Shown: piece after piece, positions 44,433 to 52,384 of the stretch
How positions within the stretch are numbered: position 1 is the first letter of the stretch
How the letters are laid out: the number at the start of each line of letters is the position of its first letter
Source of the DNA: Clostridia bacterium
Lineage (GTDB): Bacteria > Bacillota > Clostridia > Oscillospirales > CAG-272
Length of the DNA stretch: 64,000 nucleotides
Direction of reading: 5' to 3'
NCBI GenBank assembly: GCA_017467105.1
Contig: JAFTSU010000028.1
Location: 99,926 to 163,925, forward strand
Translations under genes and position numbers: made by a program
The notes under the pieces: model-generated
What the model was told of the DNA's origin: nothing
Seen by the model: the letters and a program-made list of their open reading frames with translations, nothing else
Databases searched by the model: none

Positions 44433-46268
44433 TTACATTTTGTATCTGAGCCACACGCTCATCTCGCTCTCGCCTCTGTTGGCAAAAGCGTAATAGGGTA
44501 TAAGAGTAAGCTCTACCTTTCTCAAGGGAGATACGCCGTCCGAGTACAGCGGCGCGTCATTTGGCGTGCTCCTGCGCCATCCCTCCGCACGCAAAACGGG
44601 AGAATGATAATTTCCGGTATAGTCCTCTTCTATCTTAGTCGTAAGATCAAGAAGAGTATTTCTAATCCCCTCGCCATTGTCAATGGCCTCGGAGCAATAG
44701 ACTACGGGTCCTCTCATCACGCAGCACTTACACGCAGCGAAGAGAACCTCGTCTCTCGCCTCTACGATTCTGGGTGTCATATCAAACTCGAATACGGTGC
44801 TTTCCCCATCCTGAAGAGTTAAAAGAGCATACCCGTGTTGAGTTTTCCCGTAATTTCCCTTTACAAAGTACGGAATTCTGACAGCCAGCTTCAAGGGCGC
44901 TCCGCTTACGGATATCTCAACTCTTCCGCTCTTCGGATAGTCGGTCCTCATAGTCACCCTTACGTCTCTGCCATCTCTTGTAACAGTTGTCTCGGCGCTG
45001 ATGAACTGATGAATATACAGCCTCTCACCATCCTCGCCCCAGATAAGATTTTCCATAGAAGAGATGACCCTGACTATGTTGGAGGGACAGCAGGAGGTCT
45101 TGAACACCTGGCTGCGAGTAGGCTTCGGATACTTGATTTTATAGTACTCCGTGATATTATCCTTATAATAAAGATAAGGTATGGTTTCGAGGGGATTTGT
45201 GTAGAAGAAGGACTTACCGTCTATCGAGGTTGAGGAGAGGAGATTATTGTACATTACTCTCTCGATAACATCCGCGTACTTTGAGTCGGGATTCAGAGAA
45301 AGCATTCTGAGGGCGAAGAATATAAGGCCCATACCCGCGCAGCTCTCGCTGTAGGAAAGAATATTCGGCAGATCGTAATCCCTTGTGAGAGCCTCGCCGC
45401 TGGCAGATGATCCGATACCGCCGGTTACGTACATACGCCTCTTCGTAATGCTGTCAAACAGCTCATCGCAAGCCTCAAAAAGCTCTGGATCCTCCGTATA
45501 AGCGCACAGATCAGCCATTGCTGAATAGAGATAAGTAGCCCTCACCGCGTGACCAACCGCCTCCCTCTGACGTCTGACGGGCAGATGAGATTGGTTATAC
45601 GCAAGAGCTGACGTAGGACTGAGGGGTACGTCATCGGGTCCTCTCTCGTTAATAAAGAACTCAGCAAGGTCAAAATATCTCTGCTCGCCCGTACATTCAT
45701 AAAGTCTGAAAAGAGCCAGCTCTATCTCCTCGTGACCCGAGGTCTTGAATCCTGTGTCGCGGTCTGTTTTGAACCTCTTTTCGATGTAATCCGCATATCT
45801 GCACATTGCGTCAAGGAGTTTACGCTTGCCCGTTGCCTCGTAATAAGCCACGGCAGCCTCAAAAAGATGCCCGGCGCAGTAAAGCTCGTGTTTATCTCTG
45901 TCAAGAAATCTTCGCTCCGGCGCTATTACGGTAAAGTATATATTGAAGTATCCGTCTTCCCCCTGATTCTTTACGATCAGGTCAATGACCTCGTCACACT
46001 CACGTATCAGCTCCGGATCGGGATGACGCCGGCAAACGTTGGCAACACCCTCTATCCACTTGGCAATATCCGAATCCCAGAAAAAATGAGGCTTATTAGG
46101 ATCTCCTTCCTTCCAGTCGCACCTGAAGGCATCGAATCTGCCCGTTTCCTTGAATCTGTCGCGAACGGCATAGAGAGTCACTTCCCTGTTTATTCTCTGT
46201 CTCTCTTTCCAAAATCCGTCGGTAATCTCCGTCTTATAAAACGGAATTGGTTTAAGCCCAGCTTTCAT
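44433..46268 (-). CDS. GH127-family beta-L-arabinofuranosidase-like glycosidase
   Basis: Cytoplasmic glycoside hydrolase (no signal peptide), 611 residues. The pattern of the characterised enzyme HypBA1 is present: a catalytic acid/base Glu in SGEALTRDYDLPN, then 16 residues later the metal-binding Glu and Cys in YSESCAGMG, and the cysteine pair in KTSCCPSN that supplies the nucleophile and another zinc ligand. A helical toroid fold fits GHLFEAAVAYYEATGKRKLL and similar repeats. It should release L-arabinofuranose from plant-type oligosaccharides taken up by the cell. GGAGGTG precedes the ATG. A divergent AraC regulator is adjacent. Confidence 0.9.
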   Translation of the reverse strand: MKAGLKPIPFYKTEITDGFWKERQRINREVTLYAVRDRFKETGRFDAFRCDWKEGDPNKPHFFWDSDIAKWIEGVANVCRRHPDPELIRECDEVIDLIVKNQGEDGYFNIYFTVIAPERRFLDRDKHELYCAGHLFEAAVAYYEATGKRKLLDAMCRYADYIEKRFKTDRDTGFKTSGHEEIELALFRLYECTGEQRYFDLAEFFINERGPDDVPLSPTSALAYNQSHLPVRRQREAVGHAVRATYLYSAMADLCAYTEDPELFEACDELFDSITKRRMYVTGGIGSSASGEALTRDYDLPNILSYSESCAGMGLIFFALRMLSLNPDSKYADVIERVMYNNLLSSTSIDGKSFFYTNPLETIPYLYYKDNITEYYKIKYPKPTRSQVFKTSCCPSNIVRVISSMENLIWGEDGERLYIHQFISAETTVTRDGRDVRVTMRTDYPKSGRVEISVSGAPLKLAVRIPYFVKGNYGKTQHGYALLTLQDGESTVFEFDMTPRIVEARDEVLFAACKCCVMRGPVVYCSEAIDNGEGIRNTLLDLTTKIEEDYTGNYHSPVLRAEGWRRSTPNDAPLYSDGVSPLRKVELTLIPYYAFANRGESEMSVWLRYKM

Positions 46269-46336
46269 TTTTTCACCTCCGCTTTTCTATAAAATGTATA
46301 TTTTTTCATTATTATATTGAATTAACTCTTAAAATG

Positions 46337-46370
46337 TGATAAAATTTCTTATAGCACTTTTATTTTATCA
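46337..46370. promoter_or_regulatory. Inverted repeat between GH127 and AraC genes
   Basis: TGATAAAAT (46337-46345) and ATTTTATCA (46362-46370) are perfect 9-bp arms, 25 bp apart centre to centre. A third CGATAAAA lies just before the AraC gene. They could bind the AraC-type protein in this divergent promoter region, where the sigma-A boxes themselves are weak. Confidence 0.45.
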
Positions 46371-46426
46371 TAGATTTCCCAATTCAGGCAACTCCAAAAC
46401 ACGATAAAAGGTGAAAAAATCCGACT

Positions 46427-47179
46427 ATGTACGAAGGAATAAGAATTATTAGAGGCGGCAGGCACGTCTCCGAGGGCAAATACAGACACATAACGCGCGA
46501 CTCCGTGCCGTCAGCAGAGCTGATACTCGTGACGGGCGGTGTGCTTTATATGAGCGTTGGGGAAGCTGAATATACCGTCTCGCCGGGGCAGGTGCTTCGT
46601 ATACTGCCGGGAGAGAGACACGGAGGCAGCGGAGAGAGCGACGGAGTGGAGTTTATCTGGATGCATTTTCTCGGCGCGAATGAGGCAATATTACCTCCCG
46701 TTATATCAACTCCCCAAAGCTTTCACAGGGTCGTGCTGCTGGCGAGAGAGACTCTCCATTATCTCGAAAGCACGGATTATCCTCCCGAGTGCGCAGATAA
46801 TCTGGCTAGGGTGATGCTCTGCGAGCTGTGTCACGAGGATAGGTATGCAGACAGCACGGTGTGGTCTGTAAAACGGCTGGTGCGAAAGAAGGATGGCGTT
46901 TTGACTGCCGGTGAGTGCGCTATGACTCTTGGATACAGCGAGGATTATCTTAACAGGTATTTCAAATCACGGGTTGGAGTAAGTCTGAAAAAATACATAG
47001 ACGGCGTAAGACTCGACTCCGCAAAGCGAAGACTGCTGACGGAAAACACTCCTCTGTCAGTATTGGCGAGCGAGCTTGGCTTCTCAGACTATAAGAGCTT
47101 TCTGAAGTTCTTTAAGTATCACTTGTCTATGACTCCAAAGGAGTATAAAAGCTCTATATATAAGTTAAAGGAAAATTGA
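46427..47179 (+). CDS. AraC-family transcriptional regulator
   Basis: A 250-residue regulator with an N-terminal cupin-type sensor (LYMSVGEAEYTVSPGQVLRI and PGERHGG, residues about 35-75) and a C-terminal pair of helix-turn-helix units (TAGECAMTLGYSEDYLNRYF, then LSVLASELGFSDYKSFLKFF). It is divergent from the GH127 gene and probably switches it on in response to the sugar. The ribosome binding site AAAGGTG is 13 bases from the ATG, a little far. Confidence 0.9.
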   Translation: MYEGIRIIRGGRHVSEGKYRHITRDSVPSAELILVTGGVLYMSVGEAEYTVSPGQVLRILPGERHGGSGESDGVEFIWMHFLGANEAILPPVISTPQSFHRVVLLARETLHYLESTDYPPECADNLARVMLCELCHEDRYADSTVWSVKRLVRKKDGVLTAGECAMTLGYSEDYLNRYFKSRVGVSLKKYIDGVRLDSAKRRLLTENTPLSVLASELGFSDYKSFLKFFKYHLSMTPKEYKSSIYKLKEN

Positions 47180-47224
47180 TTTTTGACGGGTGGTAAAAGA
47201 AAAAAACTTTTTTTATAAAAATAC

Positions 47225-47253
47225 TTGCTTTTTTCGGTTTTATATGCTATAAT
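47225..47253 (+). promoter_or_regulatory. Sigma-A promoter of rpmB
   Basis: TTGCTT (47225-47230) and TATAAT (47248-47253) with a 17-bp spacer, about 78 bp before the start codon. Confidence 0.8.
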
Positions 47254-47298
47254 AATATCCGCTGATTTGTGTTTAAACAAAAATAATATATAAAAATT

Positions 47299-47319
47299 CG
47301 CCCATCGGGCGGGATTTTT
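47299..47319 (+). promoter_or_regulatory. GC hairpin with T run in the rpmB leader
   Basis: CGCCC-ATC-GGGCG followed by GGATTTTT lies directly before the ribosome binding site (GGAGGT at 47320). It could act as a weak attenuator or as a site for feedback by the ribosomal protein. Confidence 0.45.
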
Positions 47320-47330
47320 GGAGGTGTAAA

Positions 47331-47516
47331 ATGGCTAAGTGCAGTATTTGCGGTAAGGGCGTTACTTTCGGACACAACGTGTCTCACTCCAACCGTAAGA
47401 CCAATAGAACCTGGAAGCCCAATATCCGCAAGGTAAAGGCTGTTGTAGACGGAACCAACACTACCGTTAGTGTTTGCTCCCGTTGCCTTCGTTCCGGAAA
47501 GATCGAGCGCGCTTAA
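47331..47516 (+). CDS. rpmB: 50S ribosomal protein L28, zinc-ribbon form
   Basis: Structural protein of the large ribosomal subunit, 61 residues. It starts MAKCSICGKGVTFGHNVSHS and has CSRCLRSGKI near the end, so both CxxC pairs of the zinc-binding (C+) form are present. The length is typical. GGAGGTG lies before the ATG. It is a single-gene unit with its own promoter and terminator. Confidence 0.97.
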   Translation: MAKCSICGKGVTFGHNVSHSNRKTNRTWKPNIRKVKAVVDGTNTTVSVCSRCLRSGKIERA

Positions 47517-47522
47517 GGTTTT

Positions 47523-47554
47523 AAAAAACTCTGCTTTCGTGAGCAGAGTTTTTT
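47523..47554 (+). terminator. Intrinsic terminator of rpmB
   Basis: The stem ACTCTGCT/AGCAGAGT (47528-47535 with 47542-47549) has A and T flanks and a T run; it lies 7 bases after the stop codon. Confidence 0.92.
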
Positions 47555-47778
47555 AATTTATTCTTTTGATAAAGTTTTTGATAAAGTTTTTGCCGAAATG
47601 CATCGTTTTTGCAAAAGCGGTGTTCCAACTCAGCTTATGATCAAGACTATGTCAAGACTCAGCTTTAGATCAAGGTTATTATCCGGTGCGGATTTTTCCC
47701 AAGGGAGCAATAACAATGTCGGCAAATCCGTATTATACTCTTTTATATACGGTCAAGACTATTTGAAGGGAGACGCAG

Positions 47779-48498
47779 ATGGTTTACGCTCTGATCGACT
47801 CAAGAGTTAACGAAATGATACAGTCAAGACTGCAGAAAGAGGGCTTTGGAATTATTACTCTTCCGCCCTCCAGGGATCTGCCTGAGGCTATCGCGTCCCA
47901 TCCCGACAGCCTTGTCACTAAAATAGGCAATACCCTGATTTTCTCCGCGGATTACTCAGATGACGGTGTATGCGCGCTGACGGACGTGAGAGAGTACGCG
48001 CCTCATATAAAAATGATCCTTGCCTCAGAGCCAATGGGCAAGAAATATCCTCAGGATACAAGATACAATGCGCTCCGGATAGGTGATCATCTCTTCTGCA
48101 GGACGGAAAGCATCTCAAGCTCTGTTAAGGATGAAGCAGAAAGACAGGGACTCACTATAGTTAACGTAAAGCAGGGATATCCACACTGCTCCACCCTTAA
48201 GCTGAATGATAGGGCAGCTATTACCGCAGACTCAGGTATGGCTTCAGCTATGGAAAAATGTGGAATAAGGGTGTATAGGATAGAAACGGGAAATATAGCT
48301 CTCCCCCCCTATGAATATGGCTTTATCGGGGGGGCGTGTGGAGTTTTTGACAGAAAAATATACTTTTTCGGCGACTACACGGCTCATCCCTCACGCTCTG
48401 TTATTGAGCTGTCAGCAAAAGCGGAGGGGCTTGAGCTTATATCACTCACCGACGGTATGCTCTCTGACTTTGGCGGTATCGTCTTTCTTGATAAATAA
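47779..48498 (+). CDS. DUF6873-type protein of unknown function
   Basis: A 239-residue soluble protein that I place in the DUF6873 (GME-fold) group of Clostridia, from the pattern TRYNALRIGDHLFCRTES, the VNVKQGYPHCSTLKL segment and ITADSGMASAM. The fold is related to amidinotransferase-type enzymes, but no reaction is known and I cannot point to a full catalytic set beyond the Cys in PHCSTL and nearby Asp residues. AAGGGAGA lies 6 bases before the ATG. Its 3' end overlaps the convergent YtvI-like gene by 57 bases. The 224-base gap upstream shows only short repeats of GATAAAGTTTTT and TCAAGACT. Confidence 0.75.
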   Translation: MVYALIDSRVNEMIQSRLQKEGFGIITLPPSRDLPEAIASHPDSLVTKIGNTLIFSADYSDDGVCALTDVREYAPHIKMILASEPMGKKYPQDTRYNALRIGDHLFCRTESISSSVKDEAERQGLTIVNVKQGYPHCSTLKLNDRAAITADSGMASAMEKCGIRVYRIETGNIALPPYEYGFIGGACGVFDRKIYFFGDYTAHPSRSVIELSAKAEGLELISLTDGMLSDFGGIVFLDK

Positions 48499-49512
48499 GC
48501 CTATAACCGCGGCAATAACGGGGGTCAGAAGCAAGCCGTATAAGCCAAATAGAGCGTACCCGGCGTATATAAGCACAAGTGATATTAGGGGATGTATTCC
48601 GAGGCTTCTGCCCACTATCTTAGGCTCGGCAAGCTCTCTTACCACCGTGGCAACGATAAATAGTAGTATCAATCCCACTCCCATATAGCTATCCCCTATG
48701 GCGAACGAAACGATGCTCCACGGAATAAGGACCGTACCTACACCGATGATTGGCAGAAGATCGAATAGGGCGAGAATGAGACCCATAATAAATGGTGATT
48801 CTACGCCGAGTATAAGAAATCCGACAGTCATCAGGGCGAAGGTTATTAGCATAATAATGAGGTAGGAGCCCAAATATTTTCCCGTAGTTATAATGAATCC
48901 GTCTGTTGCCCGTGAAACCGCTTGAGTGAAGCCGGATGGCAGTAAAGAGCGGACCCGTGTATTGATTTTCTCAAGATCCAGGGCAAAATATATTATAGAA
49001 ATCAGCGTTACGAGCAGAAACAGAAGAGCCGTGGGTACACTTCCCGCAAGACTGGTTATAGCAGAGGCTACAGCGCTAAGCGCGCCCTCCAGAACTCCCC
49101 CTAAGGCATCACTGATCTTCTGCATCAGCTCATCGGGCAAGGAATCCGCAAAGGGTAGATACGCCCCCTCTGACAGCGCGGTCAACGCCTTATATATTGG
49201 ATTATCCGCTTTTCCTATATCGGATAGCAGTTCCCAAATGAGCGTCACAGTCTGCCACAGCAGCACCGTGGCTATGGCGAACACTCCAAGAGACAGCAAA
49301 AGAGCGGTAAGTACTCTGCATAGCTTCTCTGAAACGTGAATGCGCTCCGATATTTTCTTGGCAGGTCTCTTTACCGCAAGCGCAACCACCCAGCCAATAA
49401 GGAATGGCAGAATTACCGGAAAAATATACTTAACGCTGACAAAAAATACGAGTGCCGCGGCTATTACTCCAACGAGCAAGGTTACTGCAAGCTCAATTCT
49501 TTCCTTCTTCAT
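48442..49512 (-). CDS. ytvI: YtvI-like AI-2E family membrane protein
   Basis: A 356-residue permease-like protein with about eight hydrophobic segments, including the N-terminal LLVGVIAAALVFFVSVKYIF and the C-terminal LGIHPLISLVLIYAGYALFG typical of the AI-2E transporter/PerM group. The overall pattern fits YtvI, a sporulation-associated member in Bacillus and Clostridia whose exact transport role is unknown. GAGGAGAG precedes the ATG. The last 57 bases overlap the 3' end of the opposing DUF6873-type gene, so no terminator can lie between them. Confidence 0.8.
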   Translation of the reverse strand: MKKERIELAVTLLVGVIAAALVFFVSVKYIFPVILPFLIGWVVALAVKRPAKKISERIHVSEKLCRVLTALLLSLGVFAIATVLLWQTVTLIWELLSDIGKADNPIYKALTALSEGAYLPFADSLPDELMQKISDALGGVLEGALSAVASAITSLAGSVPTALLFLLVTLISIIYFALDLEKINTRVRSLLPSGFTQAVSRATDGFIITTGKYLGSYLIIMLITFALMTVGFLILGVESPFIMGLILALFDLLPIIGVGTVLIPWSIVSFAIGDSYMGVGLILLFIVATVVRELAEPKIVGRSLGIHPLISLVLIYAGYALFGLYGLLLTPVIAAVIGLFIKKDDTAKVREHTVGE

Positions 49513-49691
49513 AATTCTCTCCTCTTTTTATTTAATTATAGTCGGAGAAGATATGATTTATTAAGGCTTTTTGAGTTTGGCTTTTTGCTTCTTTGGTTAA
49601 GTATTTCATCCTTGATCGGCAGTGAGCGCTTTTAATTTAATAAGCTGATTTTGATTTTATTTATAAATAACACCCTAAAGGAGAAAGAAAA

Positions 49692-50162
49692 ATGGTAGTA
49701 ATCGAAATGGAAAACGGTGCAAAAATTGAGCTTGAGCTTGATGCCGCAGCCGCTCCCAAAACCGTGGAGAACTTTGAGAAGCTGGTACGTGAGGGCTTTT
49801 ACGACGGTCTTACCTTCCACAGAGTTATCCCCGGATTTATGATTCAAGGCGGAGACCCACAGGGCAACGGTATGGGCGGTGCTGACGAGAATATCGTGGG
49901 CGAGTTTAAGGCTAACGGCTGGAACAACCCCATAAAGCACGTGAGAGGCGTTATCTCGATGGCGAGAGCCTTTAACCCAAACTCCGCGTCCTCGCAGTTC
50001 TTCATTATGCACGCCGACGCGCCACACCTTGACGGTCAGTATGCCGCATTCGGCAAGGTAGTGTCCGGCATCGAGGCAGTTGATGAGATCGCGTCTATCC
50101 CCACCGACTACAGCGACAGACCTAAGATCGCCGTAAGAATGAAGAGAGTTTATATCATCTGA
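49692..50162 (+). CDS. Peptidyl-prolyl cis-trans isomerase, cyclophilin type
   Basis: Speeds proline isomerisation in protein folding. The 156-residue single-domain cyclophilin has the catalytic FHRVIPGFMIQGGDP, ISMARAFNPNSASSQFFI (with the peptide-binding Gln and Phe) and HLDGQYAAFGKVVSG. There is no signal peptide, so it is cytoplasmic. AAAGGAGA precedes the ATG. A single-gene unit with a long terminator hairpin. Confidence 0.95.
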   Translation: MVVIEMENGAKIELELDAAAAPKTVENFEKLVREGFYDGLTFHRVIPGFMIQGGDPQGNGMGGADENIVGEFKANGWNNPIKHVRGVISMARAFNPNSASSQFFIMHADAPHLDGQYAAFGKVVSGIEAVDEIASIPTDYSDRPKIAVRMKRVYII

Positions 50163-50205
50163 TAGACGGATAAAAATCATTTTCTGATAATTGACGGCCG
50201 AGCAT

Positions 50206-50275
50206 AAAAAGAGTGTTATCCATAATCTTGATGCGCATATTCTGCATCATATGGATAACGCTCTTTTTGTTTTTA
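50206..50275 (+). terminator. Long terminator hairpin of the cyclophilin gene
   Basis: An outer 18-bp stem (50206-50223 with 50251-50268, one mismatch) surrounds an inner GATGC/GCATC hairpin and ends in a T run. Confidence 0.88.
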
Positions 50276-50372
50276 AGGTTTATTTGATGCCGAGGTTAAC
50301 GTCAAGCGCTCGATAAATATTTACTTGCCCACGCTTTCCCCTGTTTTGTCGTTCTTAAGGTAATAAATTCAT

Positions 50373-50474
50373 ATGTCAGAGATACAATTTACGGTACTAG
50401 CCAATTCATATTACGGAGGGCAAATCATTATTGATGCTGTTCGGTGGCTCTATGAACCTTCGTTATCCGCGTAA
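50373..50474 (+). pseudogene. Possible remnant of an IS6-like transposase (very tentative)
   Basis: A 33-codon frame contains GGQIIIDAVRWLYEPSLS, which loosely recalls the N-terminal xIILxAVRWYxxYxLSYRD pattern of IS6-family transposases, and the same frame goes on after the stop with further matching-type residues. No terminal repeats or DDE residues are seen. It may equally be chance. Confidence 0.15.
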
Positions 50475-50581
50475 CATCTACCGCGTGTATCCAATGTTCG
50501 TGATTTGTTGATTAAACTTTAACTCTTAATTGATTATTTCGAAACATGGTTATAGTGAACTGTAGCGTTGGTAAGATTTAT

Positions 50582-50609
50582 CAAAAAGGCGCAGGTTGTA
50601 CTGCGCCTA
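50582..50609 (-). terminator. Orphan minus-strand terminator
   Basis: An 8-bp stem AGGCGCAG/CTGCGCCT around a 6-base loop (50588-50609) is followed on the minus strand by TTTTGA. No minus-strand gene precedes it. Confidence 0.6.
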
Positions 50610-51006
50610 TATCAACAAACGCCACTCTTTCTTTTTGTACCGTGGCTGAAACGATAGAATGCTATCCCGACTTTTATCATTGACGATCCAATGTTGCAGG
50701 CTCACTATCGTTGCTCACGGGTAAATTATTGTATGTTGGCGCTGTGGATACCTAAGTTAAGTTATATTCATCCTACCGGTTTAGTGTATTTTGCAATAAA
50801 ACACATGGCACAAAAAAAGAGCGATACGTTAGGACTATCTCTTTATCTTCCTTGCCATAATCATATGACATAGTACGTAAACCTTCGTCCCCTCATAAAT
50901 TCATAAAGTCAGATTAAGCTCACGCCCTTACATCGCATGTATTCCACTGATTAAGAATAATGAATATTTCAACCTAAGATAATGATTATAGCATCACGTT
51001 CTTTGC

Positions 51007-51020
51007 GTAGGTGTACCTAC
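51007..51020. promoter_or_regulatory. Operator-like dyad 1 upstream of the XRE gene
   Basis: GTAGGTGTACCTAC is a perfect 6+2+6 inverted repeat, 145 bp upstream of the XRE start codon. Confidence 0.6.
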
Positions 51021-51058
51021 ATATTATAACATGCTTTTCGGAAAAAAATCAATAGTAT

Positions 51059-51072
51059 GTAGGTATACCTTC
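51059..51072. promoter_or_regulatory. Operator-like dyad 2 upstream of the XRE gene
   Basis: GTAGGTATACCTTC repeats the first dyad with one arm mismatch, exactly 52 bp (about five helical turns) downstream of it. Confidence 0.6.
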
Positions 51073-51106
51073 TTATATTTTCCCCGTTTCTTGATAAAAT
51101 ATATAT

Positions 51107-51120
51107 GTAGGTGAATCTAT
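51107..51120. promoter_or_regulatory. Operator-like half dyad 3 upstream of the XRE gene
   Basis: GTAGGTGAATCTAT keeps the left half of the dyad and part of the right half, 48 bp after copy 2 and next to the probable -10 region (TAAAAT at 51095-51100). Confidence 0.45.
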
Positions 51121-51151
51121 GGAGTCAAATCTTCTTATCGGAGGTATCAGC

Positions 51152-51397
51152 TTGACAGTAAACGAAGCGGTTGCAAAGCGCATTTGTAGGTTGCTTTGTG
51201 AAAAGGATATGTCACAATACCGATTAGAGCAGAAATCGGGAATACAGCACGGAAGTATGCAATGTATTATGAACGGACGTAACAAAACGGTAACCTTGAG
51301 CACAGTTATCATGTTGGCAAGAGGGTTCGATATGTCTCTTACCGAATTTTTGGATGATGAGGTTTTCGTTTCGGAAGATTTAGAGGTAGAACGGTAA
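51152..51397 (+). CDS. Small XRE-family DNA-binding protein
   Basis: An 81-residue single-domain helix-turn-helix regulator (AVAKRICRLLCEKDMSQYRL, then IQHGSMQCIMNGRNKTVT, ending in FDMSLTEFLDDEV). The TTG at 51152 is chosen because GGAGGT lies 6 bases upstream and because related proteins in Clostridia begin with this TVNEAVAKRI pattern; an ATG at 51119 would add 11 residues and has only AGGTG. Three copies of a dyad lie upstream, so it probably represses its own promoter. Single-gene unit with terminator. Confidence 0.8.
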   Translation: MTVNEAVAKRICRLLCEKDMSQYRLEQKSGIQHGSMQCIMNGRNKTVTLSTVIMLARGFDMSLTEFLDDEVFVSEDLEVER

Positions 51398-51427
51398 AAG
51401 CCGCCCTGACGTGTAGGGCGGCTTTTT
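51397..51427 (+). terminator. Intrinsic terminator of the XRE gene
   Basis: The stem AAAGCCGCCCT/AGGGCGGCTTT with a 7-base loop and a T run directly follows the stop codon. Confidence 0.92.
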
Positions 51428-51560
51428 CTATACTTAAATTTCAATGCTAGGTTAGCGTCTATTCTATGACCGCTAAACGACTCTTACGTAATCTTACATC
51501 GATCGATATCTACGTGTAATCTGATTTGAGAAGAAGTCCTGAAAAGGAATATCCCTATAA

Positions 51561-52148
51561 TTACTCTGTCACGCGGTAGTGGGAGAGAAAGGCACGGAGC
51601 ATAGGAGTGGAGTAGGCGGTGAGGGAGTACTCGCCTGAGCAGAGGCACCAATCGTACATAAACGCTCGCTCGCAGAGGGCGTATGCCTTTACTATCTCGT
51701 TAGCGGAGACGTCGCTTACAAGCTCTCCCACCTCCTGCCCTGCCCTGACGGTTCTGATAAGGAGCTTAAAGTATATTCTGTCTCTGTCAAGCAGGTGACG
51801 CTCACCCCTGGCGAACAGCTGGGTGGAGAGAAGCTTGGAAAGCAGCTCTATGGATACGCTGTTCTCTATCATCAGAAACAGCTCGTGATTTAGAAACATC
51901 AGTCTCTCGAAGCTATCGGGGATCTCCAGCGCCTTTGGCATAAGCTCCTCGTACTTCTCGTCAAAGAGGGTGGAGAGAGTTCCGAGAAGAGCATCCTTGC
52001 CCTCAAAATAATGGTAAAACGAGCCCTTCGAGGTAGCGGAAAGCTCTACTATATCCTCCACAGTCGTATAGTCGTAGCCCTTCTCGTAGAAGAGCTTCCA
52101 GGCGGCCGCTATTATTCGGCTCTTCGTCTGGGCGTTTGGTTTTCTCAT
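51561..52148 (-). CDS. TetR-family transcriptional regulator
   Basis: A 195-residue repressor-type protein. The N-terminal helix-turn-helix (KSRIIAAAWKLFYEKGYDYT then TVEDIVELSATSKGSFYHYF) is typical, and the C-terminal ligand domain is not classifiable by eye. The ATG at 52148 is preferred because the extended -10 box at 52182-52190 would leave almost no leader for the upstream ATGs, and GGTAGGA lies 8 bases before it. It is divergent from the PutP-type gene and probably controls it through two palindromes in the gap. Confidence 0.88.
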   Translation of the reverse strand: MRKPNAQTKSRIIAAAWKLFYEKGYDYTTVEDIVELSATSKGSFYHYFEGKDALLGTLSTLFDEKYEELMPKALEIPDSFERLMFLNHELFLMIENSVSIELLSKLLSTQLFARGERHLLDRDRIYFKLLIRTVRAGQEVGELVSDVSANEIVKAYALCERAFMYDWCLCSGEYSLTAYSTPMLRAFLSHYRVTE

Positions 52149-52181
52149 CTTTTTTCCTACCTTGCGCATATTTATGCTATG

Positions 52182-52190
52182 ATTATACCA
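52182..52190 (-). promoter_or_regulatory. Extended -10 promoter of the TetR gene
   Basis: TGGTATAAT on the minus strand is a full extended -10 element; no good -35 box is needed or seen. Confidence 0.65.
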
Positions 52191-52240
52191 TATTTTTGCC
52201 ACGTTTTCTGCTTGTTCACAAAATATTTACAATTTTAGTT

Positions 52241-52254
52241 TAGAATACATTCTA
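52241..52254. promoter_or_regulatory. TetR operator candidate 1
   Basis: TAGAATACATTCTA, a 6+2+6 perfect palindrome between the divergent TetR and PutP genes. Confidence 0.7.
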
Positions 52255-52307
52255 GTTATAATGTTGCTAATTTTCTGACTTTTTTGCGGTTTAACTATAA
52301 AATAGTC

Positions 52308-52321
52308 TAGAATATATTCTA
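52308..52321. promoter_or_regulatory. TetR operator candidate 2
   Basis: TAGAATATATTCTA, the same palindrome, ending 3 bp before the -35 box of the PutP promoter, where a bound repressor would block RNA polymerase. Confidence 0.75.
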
Positions 52322-52323
52322 TA

Positions 52324-52352
52324 TTGACATATTTTTAAAGATGTGGTATAAT
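52324..52352 (+). promoter_or_regulatory. Sigma-A promoter of the PutP-type gene
   Basis: Perfect TTGACA and TATAAT with a 17-bp spacer and an added extended -10 TG; 33 bp before the start codon. Confidence 0.92.
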
Positions 52353-52384
52353 TTGCGTATTATTCCATAAGGGAGGACATTTTA

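Larger units (their letters stand above)
50276..51006. other. Gene-poor stretch, possibly degenerate DNA
   Basis: About 730 bp without a convincing gene. A 60-codon frame at 50691-50873 has no ribosome binding site and no recognisable protein pattern. Base composition looks more AT-rich than the surrounding coding DNA. An orphan minus-strand terminator sits at 50582-50609, which suggests that a gene once lay to its right or that an unrecognised RNA ends there. Confidence 0.45.

Noticed and set aside
47598-47810. 70-codon frame between rpmB and the DUF6873-type gene
   Set aside because: It overlaps the start of the well-supported gene at 47779 in another frame and lacks a ribosome binding site.
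49632-50180. 182-codon minus-strand frame opposite the cyclophilin gene
   Set aside because: It covers the whole cyclophilin gene in reverse; the cyclophilin has all catalytic motifs and a good ribosome binding site.
50691-50873. 60-codon frame in the gene-poor stretch
   Set aside because: No ribosome binding site, no promoter and an unusual residue mix; probably chance.
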